Below, one piece after another: positions 24,714-33,235 of a DNA stretch of 64,000 bases (positions are counted from its first letter, which is position 1; the number at the start of each line of letters is the position of its first letter). The stretch lies in NCBI RefSeq assembly GCF_900182815.1, contig NZ_FXUA01000002.1:124001-188000 (forward strand). The letters are read 5' to 3'. A program made the position numbers and the translations under genes. Source of the DNA: Algoriphagus winogradskyi. Lineage in GTDB: Bacteria; Bacteroidota; Bacteroidia; Cytophagales; Cyclobacteriaceae. The notes under the pieces were generated by a model. That model worked only from the letters and a program-made list of their open reading frames with translations, made no database searches and was not told where the DNA came from.

Positions 24714-26501
24714 TTAGAACGGATATTTTCCCTGATCAATCATAAAATCAGCGATTTGTCTTCTTAATTCCTTGGTGTTATAAAGTTCAGTCTTGGTGAA
24801 TCTCTTCAAACCCATAAGCATTACTTTTTGCTCATCGCCTTTGGTGAAGCTACCAATGGCTTCTTTCGCAGCTGTATTGATTTTGTCAACCGCCTCAGAA
24901 AGATAGATCTGCGCCATGGCAATTTGATTCTTGCAGGCATCTTCGCCTTTCATTGAAACCAATTTCTCGGTACGAAGGATCGCAGATTCACTTGCGTAGA
25001 TTTCTATCATCACGTCAGCAAGATTCATCATGATTTCCTGCTCATCTTCAATTTTATCCTGAAGGGCCATGGCAGCTTTGCCACCAACCATCAGGAATAC
25101 TTTCTTTAGCTTTTTCAGAACTTCTTTTTCAGCTGCAAATAGCTCAGAAGTATCAATTGTCTCAAATGAAGGAACAGAGGTCAGTTCTTTGGAAACTGCC
25201 ATTGCTGGATCGAAAATATTAATCTCTCCTTTCATCGCTCGCTTCAGGAGCATACCTACCATTAACATTCTGTTGATCTCATTGGTGCCTTCATAGATTC
25301 TAGATATTCTAGCATCACGATATGCACGTTCCATTGGCGCATCCGCAGAGTAGCCCATTCCACCATAGATCTGTACCCCCTGATCGACCACATAATCCAG
25401 CACTTCAGAGCACTGCACTTTGGCGATGGCACATTCGATCGCAAAAGCCTCAACACCCTTCAGTTTTGCCTCATTAGCAGCCATTCCTTCTGCTTCGAGC
25501 GCATTGATCTTATTCTCAATATCCTGTCCAGCTCGGTAGCAAAGTGCTTCCGAGACGTAAGATTTGGTTGCCATTTCTGCCAGTTTGGATTTGATTGCTC
25601 CAAAAGAATTGATGCTTACGCCGAACTGCTTACGTTCTGTGGAATATTTGATCGCATGGGAGGTCACCGTTCTAACTCCGCCAAGTACACCAGCTCCGAG
25701 CTTTACTCTACCGATATTTAGGATATTTACAGCGATTTTAAAACCATTTTGACGATCAGAAAGCATATTCTCCACCGGCACTGGGCAATCATTAAAGAAT
25801 ACTTGACGGGTGGAAGAACCTTTGATTCCCATCTTTTTCTCCTCTTCATTCATCGTGATTCCGCCAAATGACTTCTCTACGATGAAGGCGGTCAAGTTTT
25901 TATCGTTTTCGATTTTGGCAAACACAATGAAAAGATCTGCGAAACCAGCATTTGAGATCCACATTTTCTGACCGTTCAGGTGGTATGTCTTACCATCTTC
26001 AGATAGAGTCGCTTTGGTTTTACCGCTATTTGCATCCGAACCTGCATCGGGTTCAGTAAGGCAATAACATGCTGCCCATTCTCCAGTAGCAAGCTTAGGA
26101 AGGTACTTTTTCTTTTGTTCTTCTGTACCGTAATACAAAATGGGCAGTGTTCCAATCCCCGTATGTGCTCCGTAGGTAGTAGAAAATGAACCCGCTGCAC
26201 CAATAATATCCGCGATCAACATGGATGTATTGAAACTCATCCCCATTCCTCCGTATTCCTCTGGAACTGTGATTCCCAAAAGACCAAGATCTCCTGCTTT
26301 TTTGAAAATGCGTGGGACTAAATCAGGATCTTTCATGCTATCGATCTCCTGAGCGAAAGGGGTGATCTCCGTATCGATAAAATCCTGACAGGCCTGAGCC
26401 ATCATTCTTTGCTCTTCTGTAAATTCTGCTGGAATAAAGATGTCTTGCGCATCTGTTTCCTTGATGAGGAATTCTCCTCCTTGGGTTGATTTTGTAGCCA
26501 T
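24714..26501 (-). CDS. Acyl-CoA dehydrogenase (FadE-like)
   Basis: FAD-dependent acyl-CoA dehydrogenase of 595 residues, catalysing the first oxidation of fatty acyl-CoA. It has the classic order: helical N-domain (EEQRMMAQACQDFID), the middle beta domain with CYCLTEPDAGSDANSG and KMWISNAGFAD, and a C-terminal helical domain with RKQFGVSINSFGAIKSKLA and QIYGGMGYSADAPMERAYRDARI, which carries the catalytic-glutamate region YEGTNEI. An extra C-terminal domain of about 180 residues makes it the long VLCAD/B. subtilis FadE type. It is the last gene of the marR-led beta-oxidation operon and is followed by a strong terminator. Confidence 0.94.
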   Translation of the reverse strand: MATKSTQGGEFLIKETDAQDIFIPAEFTEEQRMMAQACQDFIDTEITPFAQEIDSMKDPDLVPRIFKKAGDLGLLGITVPEEYGGMGMSFNTSMLIADIIGAAGSFSTTYGAHTGIGTLPILYYGTEEQKKKYLPKLATGEWAACYCLTEPDAGSDANSGKTKATLSEDGKTYHLNGQKMWISNAGFADLFIVFAKIENDKNLTAFIVEKSFGGITMNEEEKKMGIKGSSTRQVFFNDCPVPVENMLSDRQNGFKIAVNILNIGRVKLGAGVLGGVRTVTSHAIKYSTERKQFGVSINSFGAIKSKLAEMATKSYVSEALCYRAGQDIENKINALEAEGMAANEAKLKGVEAFAIECAIAKVQCSEVLDYVVDQGVQIYGGMGYSADAPMERAYRDARISRIYEGTNEINRMLMVGMLLKRAMKGEINIFDPAMAVSKELTSVPSFETIDTSELFAAEKEVLKKLKKVFLMVGGKAAMALQDKIEDEQEIMMNLADVMIEIYASESAILRTEKLVSMKGEDACKNQIAMAQIYLSEAVDKINTAAKEAIGSFTKGDEQKVMLMGLKRFTKTELYNTKELRRQIADFMIDQGKYPF

Positions 26502-26529
26502 TGTTCTATTGTTATTATCAGCTTATTTT

Positions 26530-26608
26530 CTTCATTATTCTGAATTCATCATTCACCATTTTACATTTTCAATATGGAATGATGAATGAAAAATGTTGAA
26601 TAATGAAG
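26530..26608. repeat. Large nested imperfect palindrome in operon gap
   Basis: The 119-bp gap between the thiolase and dehydrogenase genes holds two nested inverted repeats: outer arms CTTCATTATTC (26530-26540) and GAATAATGAAG (26598-26608), inner arms ATTCATCATTC (26544-26554) and GAATGATGAAT (26577-26587), all perfect. The RNA would form a long A/U-rich hairpin. It could be a dispersed intergenic repeat or an mRNA-processing or stability element. There is no T tract after it, so it is not a standard terminator. Confidence 0.7.
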
Positions 26609-26620
26609 TCTGGTGATTGG

Positions 26621-27796
26621 TTATTTCAAGAGCTCGTAAACCCCAGCAACACCCTGACCACCACCAACACAAGCAGTGACTAGTCCATATTTCTTATTCT
26701 GGCGTCGGAGTTCATTGAACATCTGTATGGAAAGTTTAGCTCCGGTACATCCCAGCGGATGACCAAGAGCAACAGCTCCACCATTTACGTTTACGATATC
26801 TGGATTGAGGTCCAGCGCCTTGATTACTGATAATCCCTGTGCGGCAAACGCTTCATTCAGTTCGATCAGGTCAATGTCATTTAGAGTTAATCCGGCTTGC
26901 TTCAGTGCCTTCGGAACAGCTTCTTTAGGTCCAATTCCCATAATTCTGGGATCAACTCCTGCTGCACTATAAGACATCATTCTAGCAACTGGCTCTATGT
27001 TTAATTCCTTCACCATTCGCTCTGACATCACTACTACGAAAGCTGCTCCATCAGAAGTTTGTGAGGAATTACCCGCTGTTACTTGCCCGCCATTTTTAAA
27101 CGCTGGTTTTAAACTTGAAAGAACATCCATGGTCGTTCCAGGACGAGGTCCCTCATCCGTATCCACTACATATTTTCGGGTTTTCTTTTTGCCTTTTTCA
27201 TCGAGGTACGTTTCTTCCACTTCTACAGGAACGATCTCATCTTTGAATTTGCCAGCAGCAATAGCAGCAATGGCTTTTTCATGAGATTTGACCGAAAAAG
27301 CATCTGATTCTTCGCGAGTGATTTCGTATTCCTTTGCCAGTTCCTCTGCAGTCAAACCCATACTGATGTAGTAGGAAGGATGCTCAGTAGCTATTTTGTA
27401 ATTCAGCACAGTTTTGTAACCCATCATTGGCACCATAGACATAGATTCTGTACCACCAGCAATGATACAATCTGCCATTCCGGCTTTCACTTTTCCAACA
27501 GCCAAGGCAATAGCTTCAATTCCAGAACCGCAATAACGGTTGACGATAAAGCCAGGATTCTCTATTCCTAAAGCAAGAAGAGAAATCATTCTTCCCATTT
27601 GCATTCCTTGTTCCGCCTCCGGAACGGCATTTCCTACGATCAGATCATCCACCATTTTGGCTTCTAATCCTGGCGTATTTGCTACCAGATGCTTGATCAC
27701 ATCTGAAGCTAGATCATCTGGGCGGTAAAATCTGAATCCACCTTTTTTGGCCTTTCCAACCGCTGATCTATATCCATTTACTATATATGCTTCCAT
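26621..27796 (-). CDS. fadA: Acetyl-CoA acyltransferase (3-ketoacyl-CoA thiolase)
   Basis: Thiolase of 391 residues for the last step of beta-oxidation. The acyl-enzyme cysteine lies in [16 protein letters not shown] (about residue 88). The other active-site segments are [24 protein letters not shown] and the C-terminal [13 protein letters not shown] with the base cysteine. It sits between the FadN-like and acyl-CoA dehydrogenase genes on the same strand, so a fatty-acid degradation role is more likely than acetoacetyl-CoA synthesis. Confidence 0.95.
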   Translation of the reverse strand: MEAYIVNGYRSAVGKAKKGGFRFYRPDDLASDVIKHLVANTPGLEAKMVDDLIVGNAVPEAEQGMQMGRMISLLALGIENPGFIVNRYCGSGIEAIALAVGKVKAGMADCIIAGGTESMSMVPMMGYKTVLNYKIATEHPSYYISMGLTAEELAKEYEITREESDAFSVKSHEKAIAAIAAGKFKDEIVPVEVEETYLDEKGKKKTRKYVVDTDEGPRPGTTMDVLSSLKPAFKNGGQVTAGNSSQTSDGAAFVVVMSERMVKELNIEPVARMMSYSAAGVDPRIMGIGPKEAVPKALKQAGLTLNDIDLIELNEAFAAQGLSVIKALDLNPDIVNVNGGAVALGHPLGCTGAKLSIQMFNELRRQNKKYGLVTACVGGGQGVAGVYELLK

Positions 27797-27856
27797 GTTA
27801 TTTCGAGTTTTTTGAGTATTGAGTTACTTGGTACATTGTACTTAGTACTTTAGACA

Positions 27857-30262
27857 TCAATTTCTAAGCGGTTTTCCTTTGAATAAAATACTGTGGATTC
27901 TCTCCAGCGTTTTCTTTTCACCAGTCAAGCTCAAGAATGCTTCGCGCTCCAAGTCCAATAAGTATCGCTCAGAAACTTCAGTTGGCGAGGACAAATCCCC
28001 TCCAGACATTACATAGGCTAGTTTTTTGGCAATCAAAGCGTCATGCTCAGATATGTATGCGCCATACCTCATTCCAGTGATTCCAGCTTCAAAAAGTGCC
28101 AATGACTCTTTTCCAAGTACACGAATATCTGTTTGCTCAATTGGCTGAGTATAGCCGGCTTCATTCATAGAAATGACTTTCGATTTCGCTTCCGCCAATT
28201 GTCGATTTCGGTTGAGGGTAATTCCATCATCCTTTCTCAAATAGCCCAAGTTTCTGGCTTCCTCAGCAGAGGTAGAAACTTTTGCCATGGCGATATTCAT
28301 AAATGCATCCTGCAGCCTATTCAATTCTACATCTCCGGATTTTACAGCATTGGAAAATCTCAAGGTCATTTCCTTAGTACCACCACCGGCAGGGATTAAT
28401 CCAACTCCAACTTCCACCAAGCCCATGTACAATTCTGCATGCGCCTGAATGTGATCTGAGTGGAGTGAAAGTTCACAACCACCACCCAATGCCATATTGT
28501 GTGGAGCAACTACCACGGGAACGGAAGAATACCTCGCGCGCATCATGGTATTCTGGAATTGTGCAATCATCAAATTGATCTCATCAAAGTCCTGGTCTCC
28601 AGCGAACATAAATAGCATGGCTAGATTTGCTCCTGCTGAGAAATTAGCACCTTCATTACCTACCACTAGGCCTTTGTATGATTTCTCAGCCATTCCAATG
28701 GCTGTGTTGATCCCTTCGATCACTTCAGCTCCCATTGAATTCATCTTAGTATGGAATTCCAAACCGATCACATCATCGCCTAGGTCATAGACTGATGCTC
28801 CGGCATTATTCCAAATGACTTTTCCAGCAGATTTAAGTGTATCCAAAATGATGAAATCATCCATTCCTGGTACCTCCTTATAGGACTTGCTTGGAATGTC
28901 GTAGTAGTGCTTTTTACCGTTTTCTACCTTATAGAAAGATTCATTTCCTGCTTCAAGCATTTCATAAACCCATGCAGCTGGCTTTTCTCCAGCAGCTTCC
29001 ATTTTTTCAACCGTTACTTTCACACCGAGTAAATCCCAGTTTTCGAAAGGCCCGAGTTCCCATCCAAATCCAGCACAAACTGCTTGATCTATTCTGAATA
29101 GTTCATCTGCTATCTCAGGGATTCTATTGGAGCAATACTTGAACAAATCATAGAAAGTGGCCCGGTAGAATTCTCCGGCTTTGTCATCAAAATTCACTAA
29201 GAATTTGATTCTCTTTTTCAAGTCTTCAAACTCCTTAGCAGCTTCCAACGCTTTGAATTTTGGCTTTTCTAGATCTTTGTACTCAAAGGTTTCAAAATCA
29301 ATTTCCTTCAATTCTTTTGTTCCGTCTTTGTGTCGGATCATATTGAAATATCCAGATCCAGTTTTGTCGCCTAACCATTTTTTCTCGTACAGTACTTCCA
29401 TGATTTTCGGAAGTTTGAATTTCTCACGAGACTCATCATTTGGTAAGGCTTTGTAAAGGTTATTGGCCACGTTAACCGTAGTATCCAAACCAACCACATC
29501 CATTGTTCTGAACGTAGCAGATTTTGCCCGGCCGATTAGTGTTCCAGTCAATTTATCAACTTCAGATACACCTAAGCCCATTTTTTCGATGGTGTGCATT
29601 GCAGAAATAATCGCGTAAACACCAATTCTATTAGCAATAAATGCTGGAGTATCTTTACAAAGAACGGTTTCCTTGCCTAGGAATTTGTCTCCATATTCCA
29701 TCAAGAAATCTATGTTTTTCTGCTTAGATTTTGGTCCAGGAATGATTTCTAATAGGCGTAAATATCTAGGTGGGTTGAAAAAGTGTGTACCTGCAAAATT
29801 TTCCTGGAAATCTTCGGATCTTCCTTCACACATCATGTGCATAGGAATACCGGAAGTATTGGAAGTGACCAGTGTACCTGGCTTTCTGTATTTTTCTACT
29901 TTTTCGAAAAGAGACTGCTTGATATCAAGTCTCTCAACGATCACCTCCATCACCCAATCGTAATCTTTGATTTTTGGGAGATCGTCATCAAAATTTCCTG
30001 TAGTAATCCTGGAAGCAAATGCCTTGTCATAAATAGCTGATGGATTTGACTTTAGTGTGCTTTGCAAAGCTCTGGTCACTATTCGATTTCTGACTATTGG
30101 ATCTTCTTTGGTCAGTCCTTTTTTCTGCTCTTGCTCGGTAAGTTCAAAGGGTACTATGTCCAGTAAAAGCACTTGCACGCCGATATTAGCAAAATGACAG
30201 GCAATTCTGGATCCCATAACACCCGAACCTAAAATGGCAACTTTCTTAATGGTTCTGTTCAT
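27857..30262 (-). CDS. 3-hydroxyacyl-CoA dehydrogenase / enoyl-CoA hydratase (FadN-like)
   Basis: Bifunctional beta-oxidation enzyme of 801 residues with the FadN domain order, opposite to E. coli FadB. The NAD-binding dehydrogenase is N-terminal (KKVAILGSGVMGSRIACHFAN, then GTHFFNPPRYLRLLEIIPG, KDTPAFIANRIG), and the crotonase-fold hydratase is C-terminal from about residue 500 (GLVVGNEGANFSAGANL and ALGGGCELSLHSD, giving an oxyanion-hole pair). It converts enoyl-CoA to 3-ketoacyl-CoA. Gene order FadN-like, thiolase, FadE-like mirrors the B. subtilis fadNAE operon. It lies 45 nt after the MarR regulator gene. Confidence 0.94.
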   Translation of the reverse strand: MNRTIKKVAILGSGVMGSRIACHFANIGVQVLLLDIVPFELTEQEQKKGLTKEDPIVRNRIVTRALQSTLKSNPSAIYDKAFASRITTGNFDDDLPKIKDYDWVMEVIVERLDIKQSLFEKVEKYRKPGTLVTSNTSGIPMHMMCEGRSEDFQENFAGTHFFNPPRYLRLLEIIPGPKSKQKNIDFLMEYGDKFLGKETVLCKDTPAFIANRIGVYAIISAMHTIEKMGLGVSEVDKLTGTLIGRAKSATFRTMDVVGLDTTVNVANNLYKALPNDESREKFKLPKIMEVLYEKKWLGDKTGSGYFNMIRHKDGTKELKEIDFETFEYKDLEKPKFKALEAAKEFEDLKKRIKFLVNFDDKAGEFYRATFYDLFKYCSNRIPEIADELFRIDQAVCAGFGWELGPFENWDLLGVKVTVEKMEAAGEKPAAWVYEMLEAGNESFYKVENGKKHYYDIPSKSYKEVPGMDDFIILDTLKSAGKVIWNNAGASVYDLGDDVIGLEFHTKMNSMGAEVIEGINTAIGMAEKSYKGLVVGNEGANFSAGANLAMLFMFAGDQDFDEINLMIAQFQNTMMRARYSSVPVVVAPHNMALGGGCELSLHSDHIQAHAELYMGLVEVGVGLIPAGGGTKEMTLRFSNAVKSGDVELNRLQDAFMNIAMAKVSTSAEEARNLGYLRKDDGITLNRNRQLAEAKSKVISMNEAGYTQPIEQTDIRVLGKESLALFEAGITGMRYGAYISEHDALIAKKLAYVMSGGDLSSPTEVSERYLLDLEREAFLSLTGEKKTLERIHSILFKGKPLRN

Positions 30263-30307
30263 AATTTTGGGCTTTTGGTAGTTTATACCTTGTGGTCGTT
30301 ATATGGT

Positions 30308-30778
30308 TTATAGTTCAAAGATTGGCTTGTTGACATCTATTCCTTTGGCGGTCTGTACTTGATCTATCACCAGTTGAATTTTTTCAAATACTTTGAAGAA
30401 ATCCTGAAGCTCATCTTCAGTTACGATTTCCCGCACCTGATCATTGAATTCTTTGATTGTATTCACTGACCTTTCTTTTTTCTTCTTGCCTTCATCTGTT
30501 AAAAAGATCCTCACAGAACGCTTATCTATCGGGTCAGGCATTTTGTAAATCATTCCTTTCTCCTCCATTGTTTTCAGCATTCTGGTCAAACTCCTAGTCT
30601 CTAGACCTAGTTTTGGGGCAATTTTAGTAGCAGGCGTACCTTCTGTAGAATTGATATTGATCAGCACAAATCCAATAGCTGTAGTAAATCCCTCCTCAGC
30701 AGCTTGCTGATTGTACATTCTGGAAATCGCATGCCAGGCACTTTTTATATGATAATCAACTGTTTCTTCTCTTTTCAT
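30308..30778 (-). CDS. MarR-family transcriptional regulator of the beta-oxidation operon
   Basis: Winged-helix regulator of 156 residues from the ATG at 30778; a TTG at 30796 would add six residues. The MarR fold is clear: an N-terminal dimerisation helix, recognition region ATKIAPKLGLETRSLTRMLKTMEEKGMIYK, and wing DPIDKRSVRIFLTDEGKKKK. It is the first gene of the minus-strand run with the FadN-like, thiolase and dehydrogenase genes, and probably controls them and itself. Two copies of ATGCATGCAT upstream are candidate operators. A fatty acyl-CoA or fatty-acid ligand is an inference from context. Confidence 0.88.
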   Translation of the reverse strand: MKREETVDYHIKSAWHAISRMYNQQAAEEGFTTAIGFVLININSTEGTPATKIAPKLGLETRSLTRMLKTMEEKGMIYKMPDPIDKRSVRIFLTDEGKKKKERSVNTIKEFNDQVREIVTEDELQDFFKVFEKIQLVIDQVQTAKGIDVNKPIFEL

Positions 30779-30828
30779 CTCTACGGAATTCTCCAATTAT
30801 TGAGGAATTCTAATTTACTAAAAATAAT

Positions 30829-30869
30829 GTATGCATGCATACTATATTTGAAAAAAGTTATGCATGCAT
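30829..30869. promoter_or_regulatory. Paired palindromic candidate operator for the MarR regulator
   Basis: The spacer upstream of marR contains the perfect 14-bp palindrome GTATGCATGCATAC (30829-30842) and a second copy of its core ATGCATGCAT at 30860-30869, with centres 29 bp (about three helical turns) apart. MarR dimers bind palindromes of this size, and the position 50 bp before the start codon suits autoregulation. No better explanation for the duplicated core is visible. Confidence 0.6.
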
Positions 30870-31023
30870 CACAAATTATCGCCTTGAATACCTAGGTAAT
30901 TCACTGCAATTATTGTGATAAAGCAAATATTTCACTAAAAAACAGAATAATTAATAAGAAAAAACTCCTTAAGTAAAAGGATATATTAATGTTAATAAAT
31001 AGTAAAATCTACTTGGTTGGATT

Positions 31024-32772
31024 TCATTCATGATAAATATGCTCAATCTCTTTGGCATATTTCTGCAAGATGACCTTGCGTTTCAATTTCATTGTTGGAG
31101 TCAATTCTCCTGATTCTATTCCCCAAGCTTCCGGCAAAAGCTTGAATCGCTTTATCTGCTCCCATTTACCAAAGTACTTATTGATTTGTTCGATTTCTCG
31201 ATCGTACTTTTCAACGATTTCGGCTTTGAGAATAATTTCCCTATCAGTGGTATAAGGAATGCCTTTATGCTTGCAATAGTCTTTCAATCCTTCAAAACTA
31301 GGCACAATCAATGCGCTTGGATAATTTTTATTTTCACCCACGACCATCAACTGATCTATCAGCGTGGATTCCTTGAATTTATTTTCCATCAGCTGAGGCG
31401 CAATATATTTGCCTCCGGACGTTTTGAACATCTCCTTCTTACGATCGGTGATTCTCAGGAAAGATCCGTCTAGCTCACCAATGTCACCGGTATGAAACCA
31501 GCCGTTTTGAAGTACTTCTGCGGTCATATCGGGTTGCTTATAGTAACCTAGCATTACATTGGGACCTTTGACTAGGATTTCGCCATCTTCAGCGATTTTT
31601 ACTTTTACATCCTGAACAATTTTCCCCACCCACCCTATTCTCATTTCTTCATTTGTACAGACAGATGCTGAAATTACAGGAGAAGTCTCTGTTAAGCCAT
31701 AACCTTCACACACTTTGATCCCAGCAGCCCAAAAAACCCGAGCTAACCTAGGTTGTAATGCTGATGCACCGGAATTAATTTGAAGTACTTCTCCTCCTAA
31801 AGCTTCTCTCCATTTACTAAAAATCAGTTTATTGGCCATTTTCAACTGAAAATCATACCAAGCTCCCATTTTTTTACCAGGTTCATAGTCCAATCCTAAA
31901 TTCAATGCCCAGAAGAAAAGCTGTTTTTTAATCCCTGATAGCTCATAGCCTTTGGCTACTATCTTGTCATAGATTTTCTCTAGAAGACGAGGAACTGTAT
32001 TAAATGCATTCGGTTTGACTTCTTTCATATTTTCCCCCAAAGTTTCTAAGCTCTCAGCGTAATAAATAGAGAAACCCAAGTACATAAAACAGAAAGAACC
32101 TGTGCGCTCATATATATGGCAAAGCGGAAGAAAACTAAGCACTCGGGAAGTGCCACGATCAGGAGTCATAATCGCAGCAATGGATAATACATTCGAAAGA
32201 ACATTATTATGTGAAAGCATTACACCCTTTGGCCGCCCAGTCGTGCCAGAAGTGTAAATGATGGTGAACATGTCCTCACCCATTACTGTCTCTTTCAACA
32301 GCTCTAACGGTTCAATACTTTCATTTACACCTATCGCCAAGAAATCCTCCCAGAATATTGCACCTTTGATTGTAGAAAAACTATAAATTAATCGATCTCC
32401 GCTTACTTCTTTGGCTTTATCATAAATCTCCTGATCACCAACGAAAATCATTTTGACTTCGGCATGATCAAAAATATATTCAAAATCTGAAGAGGTGATT
32501 GTAGGATAAACGGGTACAGAAATAGCACCGATCTGCTGTAGGGCAAAATCAATGAAATTCCATTCTGGACAGTTTTCAGAAATTATCGCAACTTTTTCAT
32601 CTTTTTTCAATCCGACCTTTAAAAAAGCTAAGCTTAGGTTGTCTACTATTTCTTTTAGGTCTCTCGATGAAAATGATTTCCAATCGCCATTTTCTTTCTT
32701 CGAAAGAGCTATCTCTTTATTGTAAGTAGCGATCTGATAAGGAATCAAATCAAAAAGTCTGGATGGCTTCAT
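31024..32772 (-). CDS. Long-chain acyl-CoA synthetase (AMP-forming)
   Basis: ANL-superfamily ligase of 582 residues that activates fatty acids to acyl-CoA. The AMP/ATP-binding P-loop is in FTIIYTSGTTGRPKGVMLSH, followed by EGYGLTETSPVIS (motif A5), GWFHTGDIGELDGSFLRITDRKKEMFKTSGGKYIAP (A7/A8) and a C-terminal subdomain. The long-chain FACS-like group is indicated by the overall architecture. It is upstream of, and on the same strand as, the marR-led beta-oxidation operon, feeding it acyl-CoA. Its own 5' side is the candidate replication origin region. Confidence 0.93.
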   Translation of the reverse strand: MKPSRLFDLIPYQIATYNKEIALSKKENGDWKSFSSRDLKEIVDNLSLAFLKVGLKKDEKVAIISENCPEWNFIDFALQQIGAISVPVYPTITSSDFEYIFDHAEVKMIFVGDQEIYDKAKEVSGDRLIYSFSTIKGAIFWEDFLAIGVNESIEPLELLKETVMGEDMFTIIYTSGTTGRPKGVMLSHNNVLSNVLSIAAIMTPDRGTSRVLSFLPLCHIYERTGSFCFMYLGFSIYYAESLETLGENMKEVKPNAFNTVPRLLEKIYDKIVAKGYELSGIKKQLFFWALNLGLDYEPGKKMGAWYDFQLKMANKLIFSKWREALGGEVLQINSGASALQPRLARVFWAAGIKVCEGYGLTETSPVISASVCTNEEMRIGWVGKIVQDVKVKIAEDGEILVKGPNVMLGYYKQPDMTAEVLQNGWFHTGDIGELDGSFLRITDRKKEMFKTSGGKYIAPQLMENKFKESTLIDQLMVVGENKNYPSALIVPSFEGLKDYCKHKGIPYTTDREIILKAEIVEKYDREIEQINKYFGKWEQIKRFKLLPEAWGIESGELTPTMKLKRKVILQKYAKEIEHIYHE

Positions 32773-32799
32773 AGTTTGTCATTTTGGGTACTTTATAAT

Positions 32800-33235
32800 A
32801 TTACCAAAATGTGAGGCCATTACAAAGAGTTATCCACGCTCTCTTTTTATAATAGTTGTAAAATAGATTTTTAAAAAAATTCTTTACTAAGGTTATTAGG
32901 ACTGTGGATTTGTGGAAAAGAAGAAGGTTTATTCTTCTCCACTCTTAGTGGGATAGTAAAGTTGAGTTGTCCACGGGTTATCCTCTTTTTGTCCACATGT
33001 AAGACGTTGAGAATTATTGTAGTAATTGAATATCCCAATTTTTGTGGATTAGGTCTTAATTATTCACTGTTGGTAAAAGGGCTGTTGATAGAATGATTTT
33101 GTTTAGTGGATAACTGTTGGCTTTTCCCCAATTCTAGGGCTTGATAGAATTGGGGAAGTTTGGTAGGTAGAAAAGTGTTCAGTTATCCTGAAGTAGTCCA
33201 CTTTTATCCACAACTGATTTGGTACTTATCCACGC
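32800..33235. other. Candidate chromosomal replication origin (oriC) with DnaA-box cluster
   Basis: The 463-bp gap between the acyl-CoA synthetase and Ig-like lipoprotein genes contains no reading frame but many DnaA-box-like 9-mers (consensus TTATCCACA). The perfect box is 33204-33212. Boxes with one mismatch are 32830-32838, 32989-32997 and 33226-33234 on the plus strand, and 32911-32919, 33043-33051 and 33105-33113 on the minus strand. Weaker ones are at 32903-32911 and 32967-32975. The stretch 32840-32890 is very A/T rich and could unwind. A 13-bp inverted repeat sits in the middle. Nearby mnmG (gidA), two parS-like sites and the change of gene direction at about 40 kb agree with an origin. 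DnaA and ParAB genes are not in the window. Confidence 0.72.
33124..33157. repeat. Perfect 13-bp inverted repeat inside candidate oriC
   Basis: TTCCCCAATTCTA (33124-33136) and TAGAATTGGGGAA (33145-33157) are perfectly complementary, separated by 8 nt. No T tract follows on either strand, and the gene on its right ends 80 bp away on the minus strand. It might be a terminator-like hairpin for that gene or a structural or protein-binding element of the origin. Confidence 0.75.

Noticed and set aside
27800..27850. TACTTGGTACATTGTACTTAG-like partial palindrome between thiolase and FadN-like genes
   Set aside because: It is a low-complexity GTAC-rich stretch with imperfect arms; no operator or repeat could be supported.
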